Assembly (NCBI RefSeq): GCF_001437405.1
Contig: NZ_JQBY01000006.1
Span: 42,384-106,383 of the forward strand
DNA length: 64,000 nucleotides
Source of the DNA: Pediococcus ethanolidurans
GTDB taxonomy: Bacteria; Bacillota; Bacilli; Lactobacillales; Lactobacillaceae
Reading direction: 5' to 3'
Part shown: one piece after another, positions 7,991 through 17,459 of the stretch
Layout of the letters: every line of letters starts with the position of its first letter
Numbering within the stretch: position 1 is the first letter of the stretch
The notes under the pieces: generated by a model
The model's input: the letters and a program-made list of their open reading frames with translations, nothing else
Database searches by the model: none
Told to the model about the DNA's origin: nothing
Program-made: the position numbers and the translations under genes

Positions 7991-10900
7991 ATGGCAAAAG
8001 CAGACGGACAGGTTTTAATCTCGCTTGACATTGACGACAATACAAAGGCACCTATTGAAAAAGCTGAATCTCGACTGAAACAGCTTGGTAAAGGTGCTGG
8101 TGATGAATTAGATAAGTCGATGAAGTCCAACGCCAATAAGACCGAGGAAGCTGCTAAGAAAGCTTCAAACGTCATTGAGGGCGAATTTAAGAAACCTGTA
8201 TCAAAAAAGCTTAATGTTAAAGCTGATCAAGCTAAGAAAGAAATCAAATCTATTGAATCTGATACCGCTAAATTGGTTAGAGGCAACAATGATGTTAAGT
8301 TTAAAGTTACTGGGGACGCGTCCGAAAAGACTAAAGAGATTTTTAACAATGCTGAAAAGGTCACTAGAGGTAATCATGACGTTGTTATTGATGAAAAAGG
8401 GAATGCAAAGCAAAAAACTGATGAAGTTTCTGAATCATTGGATAGTGCTAAGGACAAAAGTTTAAAGCTCAAAGATGTTATTTCTGGTACATTCATTGGT
8501 GGTGCTTTAATCGGAGGAATTGGTGCAGCTGCTTCTGCAATTTCTGGTTTAAGTGGCGAGGCTATTAATGCTTCTGACTCGATTAATAAGTTCAAGTCTA
8601 CCATGAAGCTTGGCGGTTTTGGAGACAAGGAAATTAATTCAGCTACCAAAGAAGTTCAAAAGTATGCCAATGACACTGTCTATGATTTGAATACCGTTTC
8701 GAATACCACTGCACAGTTGGCGGCTAATGGTATTAAGAATTACACCCAGTTAACAGAAGCGGCAGGTAACTTGAATGCTCAAGCTGGTGGTAATGCTGAC
8801 ACTTTCAAATCAGTGGCTATGATGCTTACACAAACCGCTGGTGCTGGTAAGTTAACCACAGAAAACTGGAACCAATTATCCGATGCTATTCCTGGTGCTT
8901 CTGGAGTTTTACAAGCACAAATGAAGAAGAATGGCGCATTCACGGGAAACTTTCGGGATGCGATGCAAAAAGGAAAAATTAGTTCAACCGAATTTAGCAA
9001 AGCAATTACCCAGTTAGGGATGAATGACGGCGCTAAGAAGGCTGCTAAGTCTACCACTACGTTTGAAGGTGCAGTAGGTAACATGGAAGCTGGTGTAGTT
9101 ACTGGTATTCAAAATATGATTGACGCATTTGGCAAAGGCAAAATAACCGGTGCTATCAATGTATTTTCTGGAATTTTAACTAAAGGTTTTGCAAAGTTAG
9201 TTAACGTTATTAAAAGTACGATGAAGTTCTTAAGCCAATTGGGCAAAACACTTGCACCGATAACTTCCGCGTTTAAAAATCTAGCTGGGGCTTTGGCAGG
9301 ACAATTGTTTAAGTCTGCTCTGGGTATAATTAAAAGCTTAGTTGGTTTTGTATCTAAGTTGTTTAAGACAACGGGTAATGGCAAACACAAGTCCATTGAT
9401 GCTGTCGCTGGTGCTATTAATGGGTTGGCTAAGAATAAACTAGCCATTAAGGTTATTGCAGATTCACTGATTGCTTTGATGGGTTACAAGATGGCAAAAA
9501 GTGGTTTAAGTCTAGCTGTTGGCTTGGCTGACAAACTAGTTATGAACTATGCCAAGTTATCAGATTTACCAGGCATTTTTAAAAATATGTTTGCAGTAAA
9601 AGATGGTGGCATTATATCAAGTCTTGGCAAGCTAAAAGACGTGCCAAAAACAATTAGTAAACTAACCCCTAAGTCATTGGGTTCTAAGGCGTTATCTGAA
9701 GGTGGAGCTGCTGGCAAACTTGCCACTGGTGCTGCGGGTGCTGGTGTTGCCGTTAGTGCTGGACTGGATATCTACAAAGCTTTTAAAGCCAAAAATCCAG
9801 AAAGTAAGTTCAAAAATGCCGGTAAAGGACTGGGCACTGCTATTGGTGGTGGTCTTGGTCTATTTTTTGGTGGTCCATTAGGTGCTGCACTAGGTGCTAC
9901 TATTGGTAAGGTCATTGGTGGCTGGGGTGGCAAAGGAGCCAAACTATTCGCTGATGGCTGGAATAAAAAAGGCAGAGGAGCCAAGCCTCCTAAGGGTTTC
10001 TTACCTAAGGCAGGCTACTATGCACGTTCTGGTGTTGATGCTATCGTTAGCTGGGGTAAGGGCTTTGGCCGTGGTGTTGGCAAGATTCTAAAAAGCATAG
10101 GCAGATTCAATAAGCGAGTTGGCAGGGGCTTTCATACGGTGATCAAGATAATTGGCAACGTGCTTAAACCGGTTAAAAAAGTACTCGAGTACGCCCTTTT
10201 GATTCCAATTGCCTTAGTGGTTGGCTTAGCTATCAAAGCCTGGAGCAAAATGAAAAAGCCGTTCAAAGCTGTCATAGGTTTCATTCTAAAAGTTGTTAAG
10301 TCAGGATGGAAAATTATTAAGTCAATTACCAAATCAACTTGGCGTGCATTTAAAAAATATGTAATCAACCCTGTTAAATCAGTATGGCGTGCGATTGATA
10401 AATATATCATTAAAACAATTGTGAAAGCAATTAGATCAGCATGGAAGGGTATCAAATCACTAACTAGATCTACATGGAATGCATTCAAACGCTATATTCT
10501 CAACCCCATTAAAGCTGTGTGGAGTGCTGTAAACAAATATATCGTTAAATTAATTATCAATAATATCAAGAGCGCCTGGAAAGACATAAAATCAATTACC
10601 AAGACAGCTTGGAATTTGATTAAGAAATATGCGGTTGATCCAATTGTTTCTGTTTACGATAAAGTCAAATCCATCATGGGTAAGATGAAAAAAGCCATTT
10701 CAAGCGCAATGGGGAGCATCAAGAATGTTTGGCATTCGGCATGGAGTAACGTTTCTGACTTCTTTAGTAGAATTTGGAAGTCTATTAAGAATCACGCCCA
10801 AGATGGCATTAATGCTGTTATTGGGGTAATCAATGCAGGCATCAATGGCATTGATGGTGTGATCCATACCTTTGGTGGTAAGAAGCACGCTATTGGTAGA

Positions 10901-12757
10901 ATTAGGAAAGTACATTTTGCAAATGGTACTGGATCCTTGACTAGCAATTTCAGGCGTTCTATTGACAGAATGACACCTGCAGTCGTCAATGACCGACCAG
11001 GTGCAAGCAATCCTGAACTAATTTATCGTCATGCCACTGGAAATGTTGAGTGGATGAAAGGCCGAAACGCTGAAACTATGCTTATGCCTGGTGACGAGGT
11101 TGCCAACGACCATGATTCGGCTTTATTGGCACCTCAATTAGGTATCTCTCACTTCGCATCTGGTGGTATTGGTTCATTCTTTAGTGGGATTGGTGGCTTT
11201 GTGAAAGGTGCTATTTCTGGTGCTGTTTCCACGGTTTCTAAAGGTGCCAAATGGCTAAAGAATCTGTTCAATACAGCCACAAAAATCATTGGTCATCCAG
11301 TTAAGTCTCTTGAAGAGTTGTTCAGATATAAAAGATCTGGTAAAGGCATTTTCAAGAGTCTTGGCAGAAATATGTTTGGCATGATAAAGGATAAGGCTGT
11401 TGACTGGTGGAAATCGCTATGGTCAATGGTTGACCTGAACGGCAGTAGAATTACTGGCGGAGTTGCACATACCCCTGGGGATGGTTGGAAAATTACCTCT
11501 GGTTTTGGTGGTCGTGGTGCTGTTTCTGGAGGCTATTCTAGTCATGATGGTGTTGACTTCTCTGGTGCCAGATTAGTTCGAGCAATGCTGCCTGGAATCG
11601 TTTCTGGATATGGTGGTGCGCCATCTGGTTGGGGTGGAAGTAACGGGATTGGTGAGTACATTGCTACTCACGGACTATACAACGCTATCTACCAAGAACT
11701 CAACGGTAAGAGCAATTCTGGTGCCAAGATCCTGGTAAAGGAAGGCGAAACAGTCAAAGCTGGCGATCCAATCGCTGAACTAGGGCCTAATGCTAGTCAT
11801 GTCCACGTTGGTGTGACTAAGCATCCCATGTTTTCAATTGGTGGTTCTGGAACAGCTGGTTGGCTAGATGTTACTAAACTCAAAAGTGCTGGAAAGTCTG
11901 GCAAAAATAGTAAAGGATCAAACAACACCATTAGAAAGCAAGTTGGTGGTGGATTTTGGAAATTGATTTCCAAGATTGCCGGCTTGTTTGGCGATGCAAG
12001 TGGTTCAGGAGATAACACAGTAAAGCCAAGTGGATCACATAAAAATTGGTTGAAAGAAGCTGGAATCACTAGCAATTTCGATAAATGGAATTACATTATA
12101 AGCCATGAATCAGGATGGAATCCTAAAGCAACTAATGGTGGTTCAGGTGCTTATGGTTTGCCACAATCATTGCCCGGTTCAAAAATGGCTAGTGCCGGTT
12201 CAGACTGGCGTTCAAATCCAATTACTCAACTAAAGTGGATGAAATCATATGTAAGCTCTAGGTACGGTGGTATTGGTAATGCCTATCGATATTGGCTAAG
12301 TCATCACAACTACGCAAACGGTGGCATTATCAATGGATTAACCAGGGCTATTTTAGGTGAGGATCCATTGCATCCAAGAGAACATGTGATTAATACGGGC
12401 AAACCGTCAAGTGATGGCTTGCTTGCCGATGCAATTTCTTCACGGGCAAAATCAAATCCGAGTGGTATATATGCACAAATGCAGAGTTTGATCACTTCTG
12501 CACATAATAGCCAAAGAATGTTTGGCACACAGTTACAAACTGGATCATCAATACAAGATACCGTAAGTAACAGTAAGCTTTTGAAACAGATGGCAGCCGA
12601 CATGCACAAAACTGCTCAAAAGGGCATCAACGGTGATGTTTACCTTGGAGCTAATAAAGTCGGTAGTATTTTGGAGCAGCGCAAAAACAAAAAAGATTTC
12701 AACTCGCAATTTTTCGCGGGACAACTAAAAAATCAAGGGGGCTTAACTAATGCTTAG
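7991..12757 (+). CDS. Tape measure protein with M23 peptidase and lytic transglycosylase-like domains
   Basis: 1588 aa, ATG 7991 with GGAGGTG upstream. An N-terminal charged helical region (1-150) leads to a tape-measure core with the MLTQTAGAGKLTTENWNQL segment, then Gly-rich hydrophobic stretches likely to span the host membrane (about 460-700). Three near-repeats of 45 residues begin at bases 10298, 10433 and 10568, each with a Lys/Arg-Ser-x-Trp-K start. Residues about 1160-1290 are an M23 endopeptidase, with HDGVD near 1185 and HVHVG near 1270 giving the zinc ligands. Residues about 1350-1430 resemble a lysozyme-like transglycosylase (SHESGWNPKATN with a putative catalytic Glu near 1371). 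The protein sets tail length and should open the wall during DNA entry. Confidence 0.9.
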   Translation: MAKADGQVLISLDIDDNTKAPIEKAESRLKQLGKGAGDELDKSMKSNANKTEEAAKKASNVIEGEFKKPVSKKLNVKADQAKKEIKSIESDTAKLVRGNNDVKFKVTGDASEKTKEIFNNAEKVTRGNHDVVIDEKGNAKQKTDEVSESLDSAKDKSLKLKDVISGTFIGGALIGGIGAAASAISGLSGEAINASDSINKFKSTMKLGGFGDKEINSATKEVQKYANDTVYDLNTVSNTTAQLAANGIKNYTQLTEAAGNLNAQAGGNADTFKSVAMMLTQTAGAGKLTTENWNQLSDAIPGASGVLQAQMKKNGAFTGNFRDAMQKGKISSTEFSKAITQLGMNDGAKKAAKSTTTFEGAVGNMEAGVVTGIQNMIDAFGKGKITGAINVFSGILTKGFAKLVNVIKSTMKFLSQLGKTLAPITSAFKNLAGALAGQLFKSALGIIKSLVGFVSKLFKTTGNGKHKSIDAVAGAINGLAKNKLAIKVIADSLIALMGYKMAKSGLSLAVGLADKLVMNYAKLSDLPGIFKNMFAVKDGGIISSLGKLKDVPKTISKLTPKSLGSKALSEGGAAGKLATGAAGAGVAVSAGLDIYKAFKAKNPESKFKNAGKGLGTAIGGGLGLFFGGPLGAALGATIGKVIGGWGGKGAKLFADGWNKKGRGAKPPKGFLPKAGYYARSGVDAIVSWGKGFGRGVGKILKSIGRFNKRVGRGFHTVIKIIGNVLKPVKKVLEYALLIPIALVVGLAIKAWSKMKKPFKAVIGFILKVVKSGWKIIKSITKSTWRAFKKYVINPVKSVWRAIDKYIIKTIVKAIRSAWKGIKSLTRSTWNAFKRYILNPIKAVWSAVNKYIVKLIINNIKSAWKDIKSITKTAWNLIKKYAVDPIVSVYDKVKSIMGKMKKAISSAMGSIKNVWHSAWSNVSDFFSRIWKSIKNHAQDGINAVIGVINAGINGIDGVIHTFGGKKHAIGRIRKVHFANGTGSLTSNFRRSIDRMTPAVVNDRPGASNPELIYRHATGNVEWMKGRNAETMLMPGDEVANDHDSALLAPQLGISHFASGGIGSFFSGIGGFVKGAISGAVSTVSKGAKWLKNLFNTATKIIGHPVKSLEELFRYKRSGKGIFKSLGRNMFGMIKDKAVDWWKSLWSMVDLNGSRITGGVAHTPGDGWKITSGFGGRGAVSGGYSSHDGVDFSGARLVRAMLPGIVSGYGGAPSGWGGSNGIGEYIATHGLYNAIYQELNGKSNSGAKILVKEGETVKAGDPIAELGPNASHVHVGVTKHPMFSIGGSGTAGWLDVTKLKSAGKSGKNSKGSNNTIRKQVGGGFWKLISKIAGLFGDASGSGDNTVKPSGSHKNWLKEAGITSNFDKWNYIISHESGWNPKATNGGSGAYGLPQSLPGSKMASAGSDWRSNPITQLKWMKSYVSSRYGGIGNAYRYWLSHHNYANGGIINGLTRAILGEDPLHPREHVINTGKPSSDGLLADAISSRAKSNPSGIYAQMQSLITSAHNSQRMFGTQLQTGSSIQDTVSNSKLLKQMAADMHKTAQKGINGDVYLGANKVGSILEQRKNKKDFNSQFFAGQLKNQGGLTNA
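10298..10660 (+). repeat. Tandem 135-bp coding repeats inside the tape measure gene
   Basis: Three consecutive units begin at 10298, 10433 and 10568 with an exact 135-nt period; the third is incomplete. Each encodes a [KR]S-x-W-K-x-I-K-S start, a central W-x-x-[FI]-K-[KR]-Y and then [ND]PI/NPV. The repeats are diverged at DNA level but well conserved in protein, consistent with stepwise duplication in a tape-measure rod. Confidence 0.75.
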
Positions 12758-14924
12758 TAAGAGTATTTCCGAGAATGAACTTGGGTTCGTATTTCGGGGC
12801 ATTCACTCTCGAGATTTTGGCTTAAAAATCACATCGATTAATGATTCAATTATGCCAACCCTGGCAGATCAAATACAAGACGTTCCTGCGATTGTGGGCG
12901 ACGTTTTGGAGGGAGTAAACATTCAGTCTAAAGCGATCAACATAGGCGTACGAATTGTTGACGCTACTTCCTTACAAGACTTAGAGGAACGCAAACATGC
13001 GATTGCTAACTGGCTTATGCCAAGCGGTAATAATGAAGACCCATTAACTTTGGATATTTTACCAAGGTGGGAATTCTACGCCCATGTTAATGCCGCATTT
13101 GATGCAACAGACAGCCTGTATAACTCGTCGTTTACGATTCCATTCAGTTGCACGGATCCGCATGCTTATTCGCAACAGAAACGTTATGCGATCAATGGCT
13201 ACAACTTGGCGATCGGGGTGGGTGATCCTGTTTCAGTCACCAATGGCAAGTTATATGATGTTCAAGACGAATTAAAGGTGAAACACTTGGAGCCTTTGCA
13301 GTTAGATTTTGATTACACTGCAACGGCTTCATTTTCTATTGTCGTAGCTGAAACTGATCAAGATGGTACCAAGCATTCACAAACATTGGCCACTATCAAT
13401 GCTGGTTCAGGCAACTATAATGGTTCGATTGCTGCTATTACTCAAATGGGTGATATGGACGGTATAGAACTCGATGTTAGCTCAACTGCTGCTGTAACAA
13501 TTAGCAATTTTAAAATTTATTATGCTGACCAAAATGCTACCGGCCATTTAGTTGATGAGAGTTTTGAAAAGGTTGATGATGATCTGGTAATCATCAATGA
13601 TGACACTACAATTACCATTCATGATGACAAATCAAATGCGACTAGTTACCCGCTGTTTACTCTGATTGCACCCACACAATTAACCAAGATTGCGATTGCT
13701 GACAATTCTGGCAACGATAACTATGTATTTTTGGGTTCTGAAACTGATCCCGATGTGGAAGCACAAATAACGGACAATATGCCGCGTGTCTTGTGGGATC
13801 GCTGCAATACCATGGCAACCTGGAAGAATTTTGATTCGACCAATAAACCAACTTTTGACATTGAAAACGGTGTGATTGGTACTGGTGCGGCTATTGATTC
13901 AACGGCTAATTTTATTCGACCAAAGCTAGACAGCAAGGATCATTATATGTTCGGTACTTCATTTGTTAAAGGCAAATGGAACGGGGCGGGTGGTTCTCAC
14001 CCGGCTCTGTCCGAGCCGTTATCAGAATGGAAGTTTACCGTGCGGGCTGAAATTTATTGTCGTGATCCACGTGCCATGGGTAAATTCGAACTTTATATGC
14101 TTGACCAAAATCAAGCGCGCATGGGTAAAGTAATGCTTAAGGATAATGCTAATTCACGTGATGTAGTTCTGGAGGTAGAACTTGGAACGCATGCCACAAG
14201 AACTCATTTGAGTACTCATGGAACAAAGTACAAAGGTAAAACTACCAAAAAGTCCATCAAGGTTTACAAAGGTGGCAAGAAGACCACCAAAACGGTTACT
14301 TACACCGTTAAAGGCAAGAAAAAGAAGAAAACTGAAGTGCGATATGTGACTAAGAAATTGACGACCAGTACCGCACATTCAACGTTTACCAACTGGTACG
14401 GCAATATTACTTTTTCGTTTATTGGTAACAAGATGTCAGTCAGCGCAATGAAACTAAATTCAAAGCAAGCTAATGCTTGGGCTAAGCCAATCACATTAAC
14501 CAAGACTTTGTCTGATTCAGATGTGGCTAAGTATGTTGGTGGTCATCAGTTAGACGCATTTGCGGTTTATATGGCCAAATATCCAATTACTGAAGATTTA
14601 TCAAATCCAGTAAAAAGATATCAAAACGATTATATGCGTTTGGACGATTTAAAAGTCTGGAAAGTTATCAATGGTGGCACTAGCGAAGTATCAAGTCCGA
14701 TGCCAATTTGTGACCCCGGCGACGAAATTAAAATTGCTACTGAAGATGGCACTGTTTACCGAAATGGTGAGCCTTACAATAGTTTGAACGGTCATCAAAT
14801 CAAGGCGATTGGGTCTAATATTACTGGGTTAGCGTTAGAAGATAATGGCGCGAAAACTTATTCGTTCTACCCTTCAACCGCATTAGGCTGTTGGCAGATT
14901 GATCAACGTCACGTTATGGATTAG
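12750..14924 (+). CDS. Distal tail protein (Dit), extended form
   Basis: 724 aa; the ATG at 12750 overlaps the end of the tape measure gene and follows AAGGGGGC. Residues 1 to about 150 match siphovirus Dit proteins: FRGIHSRDFGL near the start and the later FTIPFSCTDPHAYSQ. Classical Dit proteins are about 250 aa, so this is an expanded form with inserted beta-rich modules, probably carbohydrate-binding. Residues about 490-540 are an unusual Lys/Thr-rich stretch (KKSIKVYKGGKKTTKTVTY and neighbours) with almost no acidic residues. Dit forms the hub connecting tube and baseplate; the extra modules probably contact the cell surface. Confidence 0.85.
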   Translation: MLSKSISENELGFVFRGIHSRDFGLKITSINDSIMPTLADQIQDVPAIVGDVLEGVNIQSKAINIGVRIVDATSLQDLEERKHAIANWLMPSGNNEDPLTLDILPRWEFYAHVNAAFDATDSLYNSSFTIPFSCTDPHAYSQQKRYAINGYNLAIGVGDPVSVTNGKLYDVQDELKVKHLEPLQLDFDYTATASFSIVVAETDQDGTKHSQTLATINAGSGNYNGSIAAITQMGDMDGIELDVSSTAAVTISNFKIYYADQNATGHLVDESFEKVDDDLVIINDDTTITIHDDKSNATSYPLFTLIAPTQLTKIAIADNSGNDNYVFLGSETDPDVEAQITDNMPRVLWDRCNTMATWKNFDSTNKPTFDIENGVIGTGAAIDSTANFIRPKLDSKDHYMFGTSFVKGKWNGAGGSHPALSEPLSEWKFTVRAEIYCRDPRAMGKFELYMLDQNQARMGKVMLKDNANSRDVVLEVELGTHATRTHLSTHGTKYKGKTTKKSIKVYKGGKKTTKTVTYTVKGKKKKKTEVRYVTKKLTTSTAHSTFTNWYGNITFSFIGNKMSVSAMKLNSKQANAWAKPITLTKTLSDSDVAKYVGGHQLDAFAVYMAKYPITEDLSNPVKRYQNDYMRLDDLKVWKVINGGTSEVSSPMPICDPGDEIKIATEDGTVYRNGEPYNSLNGHQIKAIGSNITGLALEDNGAKTYSFYPSTALGCWQIDQRHVMD

Positions 14925-14937
14925 GGGGTGGCAATTA

Positions 14938-17457
14938 TTGAGAAGAATTGAATTGTTCGATGAGAGAATGGAGAATGTTGCCACTCTAACCCTCGACGGC
15001 AATGGCAGCCGTTATTGGGGCATGGCACGTGATGTACAGATTGGCGATACAGACAATGGCCGTCAATGGCAAGATACATTATCGTTTAGCTGCTTAGCCG
15101 ACGATATTAATGGGGATACTGTTTCACCGCTTGGCTATTGTATGTGGCAAGCCGCCAATTCACGTTGGTATTTGTACGCAATTCAAACGGCAGCTACTAG
15201 CAGCGGCACAACCAATGCTAACATTCTAACGATTACCGCCGTTAATGCGTTGGCCTATGACTTAACTATGAAAACGTTCACGGATATTAGTTACAATATG
15301 CCGACCTCACGCGATTCGTTTGCGTATTGCTTGCAAAATTCCGGTTGGGAAGTAAACAAGATGGATACCATGACAACCGGTGGTGTTACGTTAGATTTGT
15401 CCGGCGATAATGCTATGAGTGCGTTTAGTGCAGCGGTTACCGCGTTTAACGCCGAAGTTGACGCATATGTTGAGTACGATCAATACGGAAATTTACACCG
15501 TTATGTTGATATTGTCCAACATCTATATCCTTACGTAAATGCAAGCATGGGCGATACCATCGATGAACAAACTGACGTAGTTGATACTAACGGCGACACT
15601 ACGAATTTTCTGGACAGCACGCAAGGCCGAACAATTAATTATCGTAATGGCCTAGCTGGTTTTACACGTACCGAAGACCGAACACAGTTGTATACAAGAC
15701 TACACGTAAAGGGCATGAATGACGCCACATTCGCAGACATCAATGGCGGTAAGGATTGGATACAAGACGACAAAGCTAATGACTTATGGAATGGCGGGAG
15801 ATCAACGTATCTTGAAGGCACGGTTTCAGTTGATAATATTGCTCAAAAGCAGGCCATCATGGATTGGGGTAAGAAACAGTTAACGATCTATAATCACCCG
15901 GCATTCACGTATGAGATTACTACCGCGTATATGAATCCCGAAGATATGCCTGAACGTGGTGAAACCTTGACAGTCGTTAATTTTGACGTCACGCCAAACC
16001 TAACGATTATTGCCGAGGTGTTTGCACAGCATACAAGCGATGATAATCCTGCCGAAGATACTATTACCCTTGGCGAGATTCGCACACTGAATGCCATCAC
16101 GCCTAACACGGTCTTGAACCTTGAAAACAAGATTAATAGTCACGTGATGAAATTGATCCAAGAAATTAAGGACGGTTCTAAGGCGGCTACAGCTGTATTG
16201 ATTACACCTGCTGGTAGTGTCTGGACACAAGGCGAAGAGACCAAATCAGTCATTATGCAAGTGTCAGTGGATTCAACCAATATCACAACGTATCTTTCGC
16301 CAGCCGCGTTTAACTGGGTGAAATACGATCGTGTTACTGGCGTCCACGATACCGCCTGGGAAGCCAAACATGCTAATGATGGTTATGAGATCACACTAGA
16401 TTCTGGTGATGTGGGTTATATTGCTTGTTGGTGTGATGATGATTTTCTCAAGGCAGAAGCGGAACTAATGATCACTGGTGATAATGTTCAAATTTTTAAT
16501 TTAACTCGTTACAAAGCTCCTAATGATCATTGGGGCGATAAACAATCAACAGCTATGCAATATGCCTGGTACGATCAAGCCAATAAACAAGTGATTATTA
16601 ATCACGCTTATGCCGGCTCTCAAAAATCTGGTACTTATACCGATACTGAATATTGCCGGTATAAGTTAGATGGCACTTTGATCGATTCAATGATTGTTCT
16701 CGGTGGTGGCCATGGATCTAGTTTTGCTTGTCATATCGTTGATGGAAAACCAGAAATCTATACGTCTATCAAAGATATTTCGGACGGTAAAAATTATCTG
16801 GGTAAGTTCGTTTGGAAAGCCAATACAATTATTCAGTTGGACAAAGGGGTAACAAAGCTTTGTTCAATGAATGGATTTAAGCGGCTTTCCGTAGATTTTG
16901 ACAATGGTTATGCGCTAACGACCGCCACAGATGGAACGGTAGAGGTTGCACAACTAAGCGATGTCGAGGCTGGAACGTGGGCACCAGTTTACACAGCGAA
17001 AGTGCAAGAATTTGGGATGAAGCCACAAGACACAAGTGTGGACAACGAAACCAATACCATGCAATCAAATGATATAAGTTTTCCTTATGTATTTGTAAAT
17101 TCAGGCGCTTCTACTAATGTAGATAAGCGTCTTTTAATTTGCTTTAATATCGTTACGCATTCGCTTGTGTTCTCTACGAATCCGGACGCTGATCAATTTG
17201 GTGGTCGGATTTTTAATCCGGATGATAATAGTAGGTATGATTTTGAACCTGAAGCTATCGGCATTTATATGAACGATGGTAGTCCGTTTATTTTACAGGG
17301 GTTTAATTATGAATTACCGGATAATTCTGAAAGCTACGAATATCGATTACACATTGGTTTATGGACAACAGCAATCGAATTTCGCGATGACAGCGGAGAC
17401 GTGAAAACCTATCCCGAAGATGATGATGAAGTCATAGCACAGAGTGGAGGTGAATAA
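14938..17457 (+). CDS. Tail-associated (Tal) hub protein fused to a beta-propeller-like receptor-binding domain
   Basis: 839 aa from TTG 14938, which has AGGGGGTGG at 14923-14931 in front; an upstream in-frame TTG at 14899 would run into the Dit gene and has no such site. Residues 1 to about 400 match the prophage tail endopeptidase/Tal family that closes the tail tip. Residues about 410-510 are Ig-like. From about 518 to the end, repeated aromatic blades with GGGHGSSFACHIVDGKPEIY and FQGF-type turns resemble the beta-propeller of P68-type receptor-binding and helveticin-like proteins, which bind wall teichoic acids. The fusion suggests direct receptor recognition by the hub. The Tal half is confident, the propeller is pattern-based. 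Confidence 0.8.
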   Translation: MRRIELFDERMENVATLTLDGNGSRYWGMARDVQIGDTDNGRQWQDTLSFSCLADDINGDTVSPLGYCMWQAANSRWYLYAIQTAATSSGTTNANILTITAVNALAYDLTMKTFTDISYNMPTSRDSFAYCLQNSGWEVNKMDTMTTGGVTLDLSGDNAMSAFSAAVTAFNAEVDAYVEYDQYGNLHRYVDIVQHLYPYVNASMGDTIDEQTDVVDTNGDTTNFLDSTQGRTINYRNGLAGFTRTEDRTQLYTRLHVKGMNDATFADINGGKDWIQDDKANDLWNGGRSTYLEGTVSVDNIAQKQAIMDWGKKQLTIYNHPAFTYEITTAYMNPEDMPERGETLTVVNFDVTPNLTIIAEVFAQHTSDDNPAEDTITLGEIRTLNAITPNTVLNLENKINSHVMKLIQEIKDGSKAATAVLITPAGSVWTQGEETKSVIMQVSVDSTNITTYLSPAAFNWVKYDRVTGVHDTAWEAKHANDGYEITLDSGDVGYIACWCDDDFLKAEAELMITGDNVQIFNLTRYKAPNDHWGDKQSTAMQYAWYDQANKQVIINHAYAGSQKSGTYTDTEYCRYKLDGTLIDSMIVLGGGHGSSFACHIVDGKPEIYTSIKDISDGKNYLGKFVWKANTIIQLDKGVTKLCSMNGFKRLSVDFDNGYALTTATDGTVEVAQLSDVEAGTWAPVYTAKVQEFGMKPQDTSVDNETNTMQSNDISFPYVFVNSGASTNVDKRLLICFNIVTHSLVFSTNPDADQFGGRIFNPDDNSRYDFEPEAIGIYMNDGSPFILQGFNYELPDNSESYEYRLHIGLWTTAIEFRDDSGDVKTYPEDDDEVIAQSGGE

Positions 17458-17459
17458 AA

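Noticed and set aside
8779..12609. Several open frames of 70-110 codons on the minus strand of the tape measure gene
   Set aside because: They are opposite-strand shadows of a repetitive Gly/Ala/Lys-rich gene, without ribosome binding sites or recognisable motifs.
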